Positions 1 through 12,130 of a stretch of 64,000 nucleotides of DNA are shown here, one piece after another (the stretch's first letter is position 1; the number at the start of each line of letters is the position of its first letter). The notes under the pieces were generated by a model. That model was not told the DNA's origin. It searched no databases and was given only the letters and a program-made list of their open reading frames with translations. The stretch comes from Congeria kusceri (Eukaryota; Mollusca; Bivalvia; Myida; Dreissenidae). Made by a program: the position numbers and the translations under genes. The stretch covers positions 20,355,105 to 20,419,104 of the forward strand of contig CM051030.1 of assembly GCA_027627225.1 (NCBI GenBank), written 5' to 3'.

Positions 1-886
1 CCTATAGTGTTCCTCTACAAAGTTTTTCAAATTATGCCGCTGGGGTAAAAAAGTGGTTTATGTAAACTTCAATAGAAAAATGTCTTTAAAAATCTTCTTC
101 TCTGAAACCGCAAGGCCCACATGTTTCATATTTGGTATGTAACATCCTATAGTGGTCCTCTACAAATGCTGTTTAATTTATGTCGCTGGGCTTAAAATTC
201 GCCACGCCCCGGGGGTCGCATGGTTTATATAGACTTAAATAGCAAACATTCTTCTCCTCTCAAACCCCAAGGCCTAGAGGTTTAATATTTGGTATGTAAG
301 ATTGTATAGTGGTCCTCTACAAAGAATGTTCAAATTATGCCCCTGTGGTCAAAACTGGTCACGCCCGGGAGGGGTCAAATGGTTTATATAATATACTTAA
401 ATAGCAAAATGACTTTAAAAATCTTCTCCACTGCAATGGCAAGGCCCACAGCTTTCCTATATTTGTAACTTAAAATTGCATAGTGGTCCTCTCCAAAGAT
501 TGTTCAAATTATGGCCCTTGGGTCAAATCTGAATACCTCTCGAGGGGTCACAGGTTTATGTAGACTTAAATAGCAAGAAACCGCAAGGCCCACAGCTTTG
601 CTATATTTGGTATGTAACATTGCATAGTGGACCTCTCCAAAGATTGTTCAAATTATGCCCCTGTGGTCAAATCTTGCCACCCCGCGAGGGTTCACATGGT
701 TCATATAGACTTAAATAGCAAAATGACTTAAAACCTATTTACCTGAAATAGCAAGGCCCAGAGGTTTGTTCAAGTTTGTTCATGTTATGCCCCTGGGATA
801 AAAATAAGCCACGCCTCGGGGATACAAATTCTAATTGGGTTACAAGGTCTCAGGTGAGCTTCCTGGGCCCTCATGGCCCTCTTGTT
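1..886. repeat. Tandem ~165-bp monomers ending in a bivalve-type element terminus
   Basis: The stretch consists of degenerate monomers of about 165 bp. Each has a GTCCTCTACAAAGATTGTTC-like block, a 'GCCCCTGGGGTCAAAACTGG' block, a 'TATAGACTTAAATAGCAAAA' block and a 'GCAAGGCCCAGAGGTTT' block. It closes near 849-886 with a CTCAGGTGAGC motif followed by GGCCCTCATGGCCCTCTTGTT. I read it as the right part of a non-autonomous interspersed element whose left end lies before the window. No coding frame is convincing; the short open frames are by-products of the repeat. Confidence 0.75.
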
Positions 887-1612
887 GGGTAGGTAACATC
901 ATGTAGTTCTCCTCTATGGAGATCGTTCAAATTTTGCCCCTGTCGTCAAAACTTTATATAAACTAAAATAGCAAAATGTCTTTAAAAATCTCTGAAACTA
1001 CAAGGCCCAGAGGTTTTGTATTTCGTATGTAACATCCTAGAGTGGTCCTCTACAAAGATTGTTCAAATTATGCCCCAAGGGTCAAAACTGACCACACTCC
1101 AGGGGTCACTTGGTTTACATAGACTTAAAACGCAAAATGACTAAAAAATTCGTATCCTCTGAAACTGCAAGGCCTATAGGTTTTATATTTGGTAGATAAC
1201 ATTTAATAGTGGTCCTGAATAAATATTGTTCGAATCGTGCCCCTTGGGTCAAAACTTGTCACGCCCGGATGTCACATGGTTATTTAGACTTCAATAGCAA
1301 AATCACTTTTAAAATCTTCTATTATGAAATGGCAAGACCCACAGCTGTCCTATATTTGGTAGTAACATTGGATAGCGGTCCTGTCCAAAGATTGTTCAAA
1401 TTATGCCCCTGGGGTCAAATCTGGCCGCACCCCGAATGGTCACATGGTTTATATAGACTTACATAGCAATATGACTTTAAAAACCTTCACCTGAAACCGA
1501 AAGGCCAAGAGCCAGTGGGATAAAAATATACCACGCCTCGGGATGTAAATTCCAATTTGTTTACGAAGTCTCAGGTGAGCTTCCTAGGGCCCTGAGGGCC
1601 CTCTTGCTTGAA
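887..1612. repeat. Second block of ~165-bp monomers with its own right terminus
   Basis: The same monomer family continues (GGTCCTCTACAAAGATTG-like blocks near 1043, 1211 and 1378). It ends at about 1571-1612 with CTCAGGTGAGC and GGGCCCTCTTGC. A second terminus so close to the first suggests two abutting or partly duplicated elements. Confidence 0.7.
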
Positions 1613-1796
1613 GAACCCACCCCTCATAATGATGAGTTAAGTGCCGTACTCACCACCAATATTGATGATATTTCTTGAAACCCAACCACCTACAATTACA
1701 GATTGTACTGTTCAACCCCATACCCCATCTTTATTTTTAACATGTCTTGATTTTTAATAGCGCCATACCCCATCTTGATTTTATTTATTATTATTC

Positions 1797-2750
1797 ATTA
1801 GGGCTCCGCAATTTTTTTGCGGCAGCCCTATAGTAATCACCCTGTCTGTCCGTCCGTCTGGCTGTCCGTCCGTCCGTCCACAATTTTCATGTTTTTGTTT
1901 CAAAACTTCAAAACCGCTTCAGCTATTAATTTGAAACTTCATGAGTGCATATATCTCATTAAGGAGAAGTGCAGTGCAAAAGAACCATTACTCTGCACTT
2001 CATAGTTTTGGAGTTATTGCCCTTTGTTAATTTTTCATACTTAGTTTTTGCCTGGAGCATATCTCTTAGACTATAAGAGGTATTAACTTTAAACTTCATA
2101 GGTGGATAGATCTCATTGAGGAGAAGAGCAGTGCACAAGAACCGTTACTCTGCACTTCATAATTCTGGAGTTATTGCCCTTTGTAAATATTTCCTTTTCA
2201 GGCGGAGTCAACTTTTGGTTTCAGTTCTCTAACTTGAGAACGAATTGAAATATTTTAATGAAGCTTCATCCATAGATACCTTATATCAAGACCTGGCTTG
2301 GGATAACATAGGTGGTGGATGGGGTCACTGTCAAGGTCACCGTTAGAAAATAGAAATACTGTTTCCGCTCAATTACTTGAGAATTAATTGAGCTATTGTA
2401 CTTCAATTTCATACATAGATACCTTTTATTTATCAAGAAATCGCTTGGGATTGCATAGGGGGTGGTTGGGATCAAGGTCAATGTCACAGTTACTAGAAAT
2501 CAAGCTTTTGTAATGAGTATAGAGGGAATATTCCTTGTGAATGCAACTGCTCCCACAGCTTCTAACAGACTTTCTTGAAACTTGTCTATATTGTGGAGGG
2601 TAATGTGTGGTTGTGCGTAAAGATTGGGATGGAAATTTGTCTCCTACATTTGGAAGTTTTTTAACCTAAATTTTTTTCCGACCTAACCTTAAAACATGCT
2701 TTCATTCGGGGCCCGATGCCACTCCTGTGACAAAGCTTTAGTTTTACTTG
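1797..2750. repeat. AGGGCTCC-type interspersed element
   Basis: It starts AGGGCTCCGCAATTTTTTTG, followed by a TGTCYGTCCG-rich tract (about 1842-1880). Monomers follow with GAAACTTCAT, GAGAAGTGCAGTGC and TTATTGCCCTTTGTTA. It ends near 2750 with GCCACTCCTGTGACAAAGCT. A second copy at 26284-27212 shares both ends and the internal order, so the element boundaries rest on two independent insertions. Confidence 0.75.
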
Positions 2751-3249
2751 CTCTGTCAAGTTAATAGCTAATTATAAACAAGTTGAATTTAGTTTTTGAG
2801 CTCACCTGAGCACGAAGTGCTCAAGGCTTCGTGCTCAATGGTAAGCTATTGTGGTCAGTCTGTGTCCGGGGTCTGGCGTCCCTCGTCTTGCACATTTTAC
2901 TTCAAACAACTTCTTCTCTGAAACCACTGGGCGGATTTTAACCTTCAATTTATTAAAATAAATTGAAAACTCTGGTTGCCATGGCAACCAAAATCTTAAA
3001 AACTGGAAAACTTAAAAAATCTTTTTGTCAGAAACCACTGGTTGGATTTGAAAATAGTTTTCACAGAAATGCTCATTGGGTGACCCTCTACCAAATTCCT
3101 TCAAATCATTTCGATTCGTTAAAAAACATGGCTGCCAGTACAGTTTTACTTATGGCTGTATTGAAAACTTAAAAAATCTTCTTGTCTGAAATCACTAGCT
3201 GGATTTCAATATTTTAACAGAAATGTTCCTTGGGTAACCGTCTACCAAA

Positions 3250-3410
3250 TTTGTTGTAAAGTGGATGCGATCAAAACAAAACACTTATTTAAAAAAAAAA
3301 ATAATTATTGAAAACAAAATCATAAAACTAAAAAATATCTGACAAACTTAATAAAAATGTTCCATGGTCTGGGCATTTTGAAGTGTAGGTCAGGTTAATG
3401 TTTATTAATG
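3250..3410. repeat. Repeat fragment shared with 37930-38095
   Basis: The stretch from GTAAAGTGGATGCGATCAAA to GAAGTGTAGGTCAGG lines up in order with 37940-38090. Both contain 'ATCTGACAAACT', 'AATAAAA(A)TGTTC' and 'GTAGGTC(A/G)GG'. It is an interspersed repeat of unknown class. Confidence 0.5.
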
Positions 3411-3522
3411 TAGCCTATTAGACCTCAGTTTAAATTGTTAAAGCTGTTGTTGACGTTTCTTATTTTTCAAGATGATTATGAATTTTAAAATGATGAAGGC
3501 TATGATGCTTATGATTTGGTGT

Positions 3523-3526
<4 letters not shown>

Positions 3527-3568
<42 letters not shown>

Positions 3569-3594
3569 TCATGATGATGATGGTGATGATGATG
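3527..3594. repeat. GAT trinucleotide microsatellite
   Basis: An uninterrupted (GAT)n run covers 3527-3567 and continues imperfectly to about 3594. A minus-strand frame reading poly-histidine across it is an artefact of the repeat. Confidence 0.95.
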
Positions 3595-3849
3595 TAGTGG
3601 TGATGAGGCATGAACATAAACAACATCCCAATATTAGAATTATATTTGAATATTCAAATTAAATATTCCCACTACTTCTGGTAATTATGATAAACTCCAG
3701 AAAATCACAGCTGGAAGGAACACGAAAACCAGAGCAAATGTTTACTTGAATCTTATTCGACCTCCTATCTTATATACATGTTATGTCAGGAATTGTATAA
3801 CTTTCTCCAACTGACCTATTTATCCTCATGAGACCCACTTAACTTGGCC

Positions 3850-4055
3850 TGTGGTTAAGCAGCTTCCTAGATAATTCATTAAACTGCACTATCAATAAGG
3901 ATAGAATATTTGCACATGATTCTTCCAAGCTTAATGTAAACTGGGTTATGGGATGGAATGGTTCTGTTTCAGAGAAATATTTTCAGTTTTTCACAAGTTA
4001 GTCATGTGCCTAGAAATTTAATATTTGCATGTCACTGACACTAATAAAGAGTTTG
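3850..4055. repeat. Segment paralogous to 10580-10780
   Basis: CAGCTTCCTAGATAATTCAT, AAACTGCACTA, CACATGATTC, TTTTTCACAAGTT and CCTAGAAATT occur in the same order here and at 10580-10780. The two are homologous but diverged, with small indels. Confidence 0.6.
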
Positions 4056-5424
4056 TTTTGAAAGTTATTTGTCCACTACTGGTTGCATGATCAGATGGGA
4101 CACCCTCCATTTATGTGTCTGTCTGTATGTCTGTTTGTGCAATAAAATCTGGTTCCTGCGATAACTCGATAAATACAAAAGTTAGGTTCATGAAACTTTG
4201 TGAAGTTATAGAGGGCAATAGTAAGGTATTGCATTTTAATTAATTGTTGTTGTTTTTTTTTGCATAAGGAAAAGTGTTGAAAATTGCACATAAGAACGTA
4301 TTATGTTAACACTAAAATTTGTTGGACTTCAGTAGATTTAAAAGAAATCATAGAAAAAAGTCAAATTGGAGTAGTTATGGCATCAAGTCTTTCAAATTTT
4401 GCATTATAATTTAATTACTTTGCAGATGAAGTTATAACAAGTATCTAATATAGCCATGAAAATGTGTGGTTATAAGATTGGAGTATGTTGTTGGTCATGT
4501 GGGCTGACCGACTTGACAGCAGCGCCAACTTTTGGTTTCTGAACAATAACTTCAGAACAAAAATTGCTATTGTAATAAAACTTCATACATAGATGCCTCA
4601 CTTGAGGTTGCATCTGGGGCAGTTGTGGCCAAGGGCACCATAACTAAAAAAAAAAAGGCTGTCTGTTTAATAACTTGAGTACAAACTGAGTAATAGTATA
4701 TGGGGTGTGACCATATAATCCAGGTCCAGCTGGCCCATTTCATTGTAAAAATATATATGGATAGGCTTGTTGACTGGTTTTACAAGATAGACTTGCACAG
4801 CATTTGGCACAGAGACTAGTATAGCTCGCAAACATTAACCTTATCCTCGTGACCTCTATTAGCACAAATCAGGTCACTCCCCAGGGGTCACATGGTTTAT
4901 ATAGACTTAAAAAGCAAAATGACCCAAGGCCCAGAGGTTGTTCAAGATTGTTCATATTATGCCCCAGGGATAAAAAGAAGCCACACACATTCGGGGATGC
5001 ACATTCCAATTGGGTTACAAAGTCTCAGGTGAGCTTCCTAGGGCCCTTAAGGCCCTTTTGTTGATTTCGTGTCCACAAATTTGGCATCAATCAGGCAGGT
5101 TTTTCCTTAAATATACGCACCAACTGTGTGAGCTCTGCTTATCTTTATGCACTGTTCTGGGTTTTGAATATGTAACATAGTTTTGCAAAATTCGAGAACT
5201 TTAGACTCACAGTTTTAGTAAAACGGGTCGTTGCGATCATGTGGTCTTTGATGCATAGCAGCAGCATACGAAATAGGCGTATAGACGTCACCGGAAGTAG
5301 CGGATAGAGAAGAAGTAGCACTTGGGTTTGGGTTGCAGAATGCCTTTTTTCCCGGACCCTCGGGGATGCCCGAAAACAAAGAGTTATCCCGCATTTAATG
5401 ACATTTAAGATTTAGCACTTAATA

Positions 5425-5895
5425 TCAATCTTTTTTATGGTCATTCTCAGATTTTACCACAGATAGTTCACTCTTTAAAACTCCGATATCACTAGGGTTT
5501 CGCGACGAAGAAGCTAATGGTGCATCGTATTGATCACTGTTAAATAAGTGACTGTTTTCAATGTCCTCGATTTTGGACTCCATATTGGCTAATCGCTCTG
5601 TTATGTGTTTTACACTCGACTTTATTTGATTTAATTTGCATAATTTATTGTCCATACTATCTAGCCATTGGAAAAGCTTTTGTACGTAATCAGCGGTCGT
5701 ATCTTGTGTCAGAGTTAAAATCAGAGAATTACCTGTCGGCCATGTTCATAAAATATGGTCTTTGTTGGCTGAAAAAGTGTGGGCTAATGTGGTTTGCAGG
5801 CGTTGACGTAATAAACAACTGGGCTGTCAGAACAACTGGTTGCTGTGGCATCTGCTGTGGTCTTTGTCCGGTAGCCATTTTGAGCTTTGTATCTT
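5425..5895 (-). pseudogene. LINE ORF1-like fragment with coiled coil, frameshifted
   Basis: The best block reads on the minus strand from 5655 to 5425 (76 residues, starting MDNKLCKLNQIKSSV). It is heptad-rich and has 'NMESKIEDIENSHLFNS', which resembles the coiled coil of non-LTR retrotransposon ORF1 proteins. An upstream minus-strand ATG at 5876-5878 opens a Gln/Pro-rich stretch that ends in the MADR region at a stop. The reading then resumes in another frame (LTQDTTADYVQKLFQWLDS) directly into the coiled coil. One frameshift therefore separates two plausible halves. No nucleic-acid-binding domain or reverse transcriptase follows, so the copy is truncated. Identification rests on composition and spacing only. 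Confidence 0.4.
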
Positions 5896-5949
5896 TGTCC
5901 TCTGAAGACGGTGTCAGATTTTTCTATTTTTCCTTTTTCTCGGCATGAA

Positions 5950-6784
5950 TTAGCATTTCACAAATGTCCATTGCATATGAAAACTGACATTCGCGACTTA
6001 TTTGAAACACTACACCGTCTAAAATATCCAAAATAACTACTGAAACAATTTATTTAGTATTTAATTATCTTAGTTTCAAAAAACGCGGCCATCTTCCTTT
6101 GACTAGGAAACCACCATAATTAATTAATATGGGTCTGGAAAACCCCCATCACACAATATTGATTAATTTCAGTGTACAAGACAAAAACCCATATTTATGA
6201 TTTCTGTGTGAATGCCACCATGCATAAGAGTGCATTTTCTGTTGACCCCACCACCCATAATTAAAAATTTCTGATGCCTTCCCTCTAAACACCAATTTCT
6301 AGAAACGCCCTAACTAACCTGCCTGGGCTTTTTTCTCTGCAAGAATATATCACATAAATAACCTAAATGTTTTTAAGACTTTTGGCTAGTTCTGTGTTGA
6401 TTAGATATATTCTTTTTTTAAGTGTCATGTTAGTTGTTCTGTATTCCATCATGTATTTGTATTATTTTATAAAATAAAAACATTTTCAGGTTCCTGTCCT
6501 TCAAGCATGGAAACAACTAGTGAAGCATACAACCTGATGTGATCTTGCTGGAATTATATCATGGTAATATTGAACTAAAAAGGTAAAAAATCCATACTTT
6601 ATCCCAACTTTTTAATGTCAGAAATTCCTACTTGTTCCGTACTTTTTTTTTGAACAGGCAGTAGAAAGCCTGTAATTAGCAAAGTGATTTTACTAAAAAC
6701 TGCTTGATTTATTTATTTTATTTAATAATGCAAATTTGAAACAGGATGAAGGCATAGGTTGTTTAGATACTGAAATCGCTATTT
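5950..6784. other. No recognisable feature
   Basis: AT-rich DNA with stops in all frames. I see no splice-bounded exon, RNA gene or named repeat here. Confidence 0.5.
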
Positions 6785-8640
6785 TTAGCTCACCTGATCA
6801 CAACGTGCTCATGGCGAGCTTTTAGGATCGCCTTTTGTCCATCGTGGGTTGTCCGTCGTGCGTCGTTTGTCAACATTTTCATTCAAAGAACATCTCCTCT
6901 TAAACCACTGGGCAGACTTTCACCAAACTTTACAGGAGATCTTGGGTGACCCTCTTTCAAAATTGTTCAAATCGTTCTGGCCCGCTGCATATGTAGGTCA
7001 CAGTAGCTAAAAATTGATTTAACAACTGAAAACTCAAAAAAAATTCATCTCTGAAACAACAAGGCTTGGAGCTTTCATATTTGATATGTGACATCTTCTA
7101 GTGGTCCTTTTCAGAGATTGTTCAAATGATGCCCCTGGGATCAAAACTGGCCATGCTCCGGTGGTGACATGGTTTATATAGACTTGTATAGCAAAATGAC
7201 TTTAAAAATCGTCTTCACTGAAACCGCAAGGCCTAGAGGTTTCATAGTTGGGATATAACATTGTATAGTGGTCCTCTACAAAGATTGTTCAAATGAGGCC
7301 CCTGGGGTCAAAACTGGCCACATCCCTGGGGTCACATGTTTAAATAGACTTAAATAGCAAAATGACTTTAAAAATCTTCTCCTCTGAAACAGCAAGGCCC
7401 AGAGGTTTTATATTTGGTATGTTAGATTTTATAGTGGTCCTCTACACAGATTGTTCAAATGATGCCCCTGTGGTCAAAACAGGCCACACCCCGGGGGTCA
7501 CAGGGTTTATTTAGACTTGAATAGCAATATGACTTTAAAAATCGTCTTCTCTGAAACCCCAAGGCCTAGAGGTTTAATATTTGTTATGTAAGATTGTATA
7601 GTGGTCCTCTACAAAGATTGTTCAAATGATGCCCCTGGGGTCAAAACTGGCCACACCCCTGGGTCACATGGTTTATATAGTCTTAAATAGCAAAATTACT
7701 TTAAAAATCTTCTCCTCTGAAAGTTGAAGGCCTAGAATTGTTATATTTGGTATGTAACATTGTGTAGTGGTCCTCTTATAAAGAATGTTCAAATGATGCC
7801 CCCGGGGTCAAAGCTGGGCATACCTTGGGGCTCACATGGTTTATATAGACGTAAATGGCAAAATGATTTAAAAATTCTCCTCTGAAACTACAAGGCCCAG
7901 AGGTTTCATATTTGGTTAAAACATTATATAGAGACCTTGATTGGGATTGCATATGGGATGGGTGGAGTCAAGGTCACTGTTACTAAAAATAGAAAAATGG
8001 TTAAAGCTCAATAGCTTTATAACGCATTGAGATATTTTAATGAAACTTAATACATAAATACCTTATATCGACACCTTGCATGGGATTGCATACGGGGTTC
8101 GAGGGGTCAAGGTCAAGGTCACTGTTACTAAATATATAGAAATGGTTTCCGCTCAATAACTTAATACATACATACATTATATTGAGACCTTGATTGGGAT
8201 TGCATATGGTGAGGGTGGGGTCATGGTGAAGGTCACCGTTATTAAATATAGAAAATTGGTTTCCGCTAAATATTTTTAGAAAGCATTGCGATATGTTAAT
8301 AAAACTTAATACACATATCTTAAATCGAGTCCTCACTTGGGTTTACTTATGCGGTGCGTGGGGTCAAGGTCACTGTTATTAAAAGTTGAAAAATGGGTTA
8401 CACTCAATTACTTGAGAACGCATTGAGATATTTTAATGAAACTTCATACAGAGATACCTTATATCGAGACCTTGCTTTACGTATGTGGTGGGTGTGGTCA
8501 AGGTCAAGGTCACTGTTACTTAAAATAGAAACACAGTTTTTGCTTAATAACCTAAAAAACCTAAAAAATTGAGATATTTTAATGAAACTTAATACACAGA
8601 TATCGGTTGAGCGACCTAGGCCCATCATGGTCCTCTTGTT
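6785..8640. repeat. GCTCACCTG...GGTCCTCTTGT element, near full length
   Basis: The left end is TTTTTAGCTCACCTGATCAC and the right end is near 8605-8640 (GAGCGACCTAGGCCCATCAT then GGTCCTCTTGTT). The internal order is a TCCGTCGTGCGTCG tract, then five ~168-bp monomers (GTCCTCT-type blocks near 7097, 7268, 7437, 7604, 7769). Further monomers follow with 'GGGATTGCATA' and 'GTCAAGGTCACTGTTA'. This is the clearest complete example of the family in the window. Confidence 0.75.
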
Positions 8641-9355
8641 GTGTTTTATTGTATAATAACATTCAAACGTACTGTGCAGTTTTTGTGTCAGTCTTCAAAG
8701 AGTAGACAATATTGTTTAAAATCAAAATAATAATTAAATTAAATTAATAAATAATGTACATGATGTATATTATATACCTTTGTTGATATTTGTAAATTCA
8801 TTTTTACGACATCAACACAATTTTAAGATTGCAAATCAAATTTATTGTGTGTTTTCCAGTGAATATGAACACGCTTATCCAGTCTTAAAATCAATTAAAG
8901 TCGCATGAAGTGAATAGGGGACATCATTCGTGATTACGCATGGGAAGTAACCTAGTTTTGTTAAAGGCCTATTATCGCATTGCAACTAGTTCTCCAAAAC
9001 TGTCTGCGAAAAAAGATCAACATCTACTTTTTCTGCATTTTCCAGAATTGTCATTGACTTAAAGGGACCTGTTAACACACTGTAAAATTTACAATTGTTC
9101 AATTGCTTTTTCTCACCGATTCCAAACATAAAATAACAGTGTATATAAGAGAGCAAAATAACACTATGGACTTAGAAATATCTTGTAAACACCGTTTCAT
9201 TTATGAGTAATCATCGGTTGAAATTGATGAAATTATAAAGCATTTGTAACGCTTAACAATGGAATAATTAGGAGTGTTTCTGTTGTTTTCGTTGGAACTG
9301 TTAACATCACGTGAAACACTTACATTAAGTAAATAATGCAGGGCGAAATATTCAA
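8641..9355. other. No recognisable feature
   Basis: AT-rich unique-looking sequence. No exon, RNA gene or repeat boundary was identified. Confidence 0.45.
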
Positions 9356-9427
9356 GTCGGAATGGCTGAGTGGTTAAGGCAATAGCCTTTTAATCCGGAG
9401 GTCCCAGGTTCGAACCCTTTGGGACCA
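9356..9427 (+). tRNA. tRNA-like sequence (pseudogene or SINE head)
   Basis: It has an A-box-like TGGCTGAGTGG, a loop CTTTTAA that would place a TTT anticodon, and a B-box-like GGTTCGAACCC. It ends in GGGACCA followed by a T-rich run. Anticodon-stem and T-stem pairing is poor: only part of the T stem pairs, and the acceptor ends do not match over 7 bp. That points to a decayed tRNA or the tRNA-derived head of a SINE rather than a working tRNA-Lys. Confidence 0.45.
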
Positions 9428-9772
9428 ATTTTTGATTATTTTTTTTCTAAATATTTTTTTTGTTTTTAAACTTTATCTTATGAGTTCCGATTCTTAAATC
9501 TGTCAAGTTAAGACATTTAATGGCATACTTCAAAATATGCGAAAATCTGTGTACAAGTCCCTTTAATGAAAAAGGGTCAGGTAAGAATATGGAAAAAAAT
9601 GATTTGAGAACCATAGGCAAAAACGCCGCACATCCACTACCCAACTAGTACTTCGGGTGCCTATTTGCACTAACCGATGTTTTAACTCAAACCGATCCTA
9701 TCCCTCTTTGGGAAAAGGAGTAGTTCAGATACCTTACTTTTCTAACCTGTCACAATAGTATTGTCTTCATCT

Positions 9773-9818
9773 GTGCCAGTTCTCATGTGAGCGCTTTGGG
9801 CCATCATGGCCCTCTTGT
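9773..9818. repeat. Isolated right terminus of a GCTCACCTG-family element
   Basis: CTCATGTGAGCGCTTTGGGC then ATCATGGCCCTCTTGTT. It abuts the left end of the next element directly. Confidence 0.6.
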
Positions 9819-10547
9819 TAGCTCACCTGTGCACAACATGCTCATTGCAAGCTTTTGTGATCGCCTTTTTTTGTCCGTAGTTCGTCGCCCGTCGTCAACA
9901 TTTATTTACATTGTGAACACTCTTGAGGCCACATTTTTGGCAAATCTTTATGAAACTTGTCAGAACATTTGTCCCAATGATATCACGACTGATTTCAGAA
10001 CTGGGTCATGTGGGGCCAAAAACTAGGTCACTAGGTCAAATTGAATAAAAAGCTTGTGAACACTCTAGAAGTCACATGTTTTGCCCAATCAACATAAAAC
10101 TTGCTCAGAACCTTTGTTCTTATAATATCTCGGCAGAGTTGGAAAATGGTTCCGGTGCGTTGAAAAACATGGCCACCAGGGGGTGGGGCAGTTTTCCTTA
10201 TATGGCTTTAGGAAAAGCTTGTCAACACTCTAGAAGTCACATTTTTTGCCCAATCAACATGAAACTTGCTCAGATCCTTCGTTCTTATGATATCTCGGCC
10301 AAGTTCAAAAATGGTTCAAATCTTCATGAAACTCTCTCAGAACATTTGTCGCAATGATATCTCGGAAAAGTTCACACCCAGGTCATGTGTGGTAAAACAC
10401 TAGGTCACCAGGCCAAATTGAAAACAAAACAAGCTTGGGAACAATCTATAGGCCACATTTTTAGCCCAATGTTCATGTAACTTGCTGAGAACAGTTGAAT
10501 TCCTTAGCCCCTCAGGTGAGCGACCTAGGGCCTTATGGCCCTCTTGT
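9819..10547. repeat. Short complete GCTCACCTG element with ~170-bp monomers
   Basis: It opens with AGCTCACCTGTGCACAACAT and closes with CTCAGGTGAGCGACCTAGGG then CTTATGGCCCTCTTGT. The interior repeats 'ATGAAACTTGCTCAGAAC' and 'GATATCTCGGC' blocks, which differ from the monomers at 1-1600. The family therefore keeps its ends while its interior varies. Confidence 0.75.
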
Positions 10548-10579
10548 GTTTAGTTTGTTTTAAACATATGATTGTTTAT

Positions 10580-10780
10580 CAGCTTCCTAGACAATTCAGT
10601 AAACTGCACTACCAACCGCAATTAAAGTTGCACAATTCTTCCTTATTGCATGCACATGATTCATCCATACTGGGTTCTGTTTTGAAAAGGTTCTGCTGCA
10701 GAGAACTATTGTAAATTTTTCACAAGTTGTTATGTCCCTAGAAATTGAATATTTATGTGTCTCTGACATTAAAAGTGTAT
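10580..10780. repeat. Segment paralogous to 3850-4055
   Basis: Collinear with 3850-4055 (CAGCTTCCTAGACAATTCAG, AAACTGCACTA, CACAAGTT, CCTAGAAATT). Both copies lie next to GCTCACCTG-family sequence, so it may be part of a larger mobile unit. Confidence 0.6.
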
Positions 10781-10789
10781 TTTCCTTGT

Positions 10790-11500
10790 ATGGAAAATTT
10801 CAAAATCTTCTTTTCTAAAAACCAATTGGCTGGATTTCAAAATATTTTAACAGTAACGTTCCATGGGTAACCCTCTAATAAATAACTTGAAATTATTTTT
10901 TATTATTAAAAACACTATTAAATAATGCATATACATCTAGTACGATGATCTTTTCAATTTACTACATGTAGTTAAAATCGAGTATGAATGCAACGCTGAC
11001 AGGTGTCTTTATTGATTTCATTTGCCACTGTTTTAATTATTGTCCTGTAAAAATAAGGAACACAACACCGTATATGGAATTCAGCTCTATGTTTGAACCT
11101 TAAGATTGGATGAACCGCTGTGTAATGTAAGTGTGCTTGGTCACGGTAAACATATCACAGATTCCTTGAGCCTTGTTCCCTTCAGTTTCAACTGTAAATA
11201 CATCTATCAATTACCAGGATATTAACAGAAGTAGGTCAGACAGGCACCAGTATAGCGGCTTTTGATGGCCAGGTTAACTACAGAAGGCATGACAGGCATC
11301 TGTATTGCACCTGTTGATTTGTCTGATGTTGGTCATTTTATACGCGATGACATTCAGATGTCAGAGCTCAGGGATCCCGATCTCTGTTTTTTTGTGCCAA
11401 AATTCGGCATCATAACCCCATCATTAACCGGCCTTAATGACAAAATTTGACATTTTTGGTATTTACTCATTTTGAAAAGTACATTAAAATCAGAGTTGAT
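10790..11500. other. No gene; short repeat fragment at the start
   Basis: About 10795-10890 is one diverged monomer of the 'AAATCTTCTT...ACCACTGG' type. The remainder to 11500 shows no supported exon or RNA. Confidence 0.45.
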
Positions 11501-11739
11501 CAATACAAAAATATTTCAATTCGGACAAGAAAAGCCAAAGTTATGCATGTTTTTGTTACGTCACGTTACTAGCATTTGAAGTTAAGACGTTAGCGACATG
11601 TTGAGAAACAATTTCGCGCTAAAGTGCAAATCTGTTTTATAACACACACAAAATATAATGAGCATGTTATCATCTCGTCCATAATAATTGTTAGGAACGT
11701 AGTTAAATCCATTACACCGTCTTAAAATAAGACTATATT

Positions 11740-11752
11740 GTTGCCTAGCAAC
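11740..11752. promoter_or_regulatory. Perfect X-box-like palindrome (RFX-type)
   Basis: GTTGCCTAGCAAC matches the RFX X-box pattern GTNRCC-N-RGYAAC with a one-base spacer. No gene start is visible nearby, so the function is unproven. Confidence 0.35.
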
Positions 11753-12117
11753 GATAGAACGCCACGGTTGACTGAAGGTAAAAAATAGCATAACAGCAAT
11801 TAATTTGTTTTTATTCCAAATAATGTTTAAACACCATGACTGTTGAACATTTTCAATAAAACATTGAATTCCGAATTACTATTGAAAAATATAACGGATC
11901 AGACAAAAAAAATAAGGTTATACGCATTTCCGTGACATCAACTAATGAAATCATAAATGAAAATATTTTTCTTCTCATATTGAGCGTTGTGATGCATTGA
12001 AAAATGATTGCGCGCTGTATATTTTTAACCCATACAATTCAGATATGTATCCTTCTCTAAGAACTGTCATCGATGTTTTCTAGTAGACCCGTTCTGCACT
12101 TGTAAAAAATAGGTTTA

Positions 12118-12130
12118 GTTGCCTAGCAAC
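12118..12130. promoter_or_regulatory. Second perfect X-box-like palindrome
   Basis: Identical 13-bp GTTGCCTAGCAAC, 378 bp after the first and in the equivalent place of the next repeat unit. Confidence 0.35.

Larger units (their letters stand above)
2797..5065. repeat. GCTCACCTG...CAGGTGAGC element, long copy
   Basis: The left end is GAGCTCACCTGAGCACGAAG and the right end is CTCAGGTGAGC then GGGCCC...GGCCCTTTTGTTG. Inside are 'CTTGTCAGAAACCACTGG' monomers, a GATG microsatellite (3527-3594) and segments shared with other places in the window. It may be a composite of several insertions. Nothing in it looks like an intact gene. Confidence 0.6.

Noticed and set aside
3438..3626. Minus-strand frame with a poly-His run
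   Set aside because: It is the translation of a GAT microsatellite; no other coding sign.
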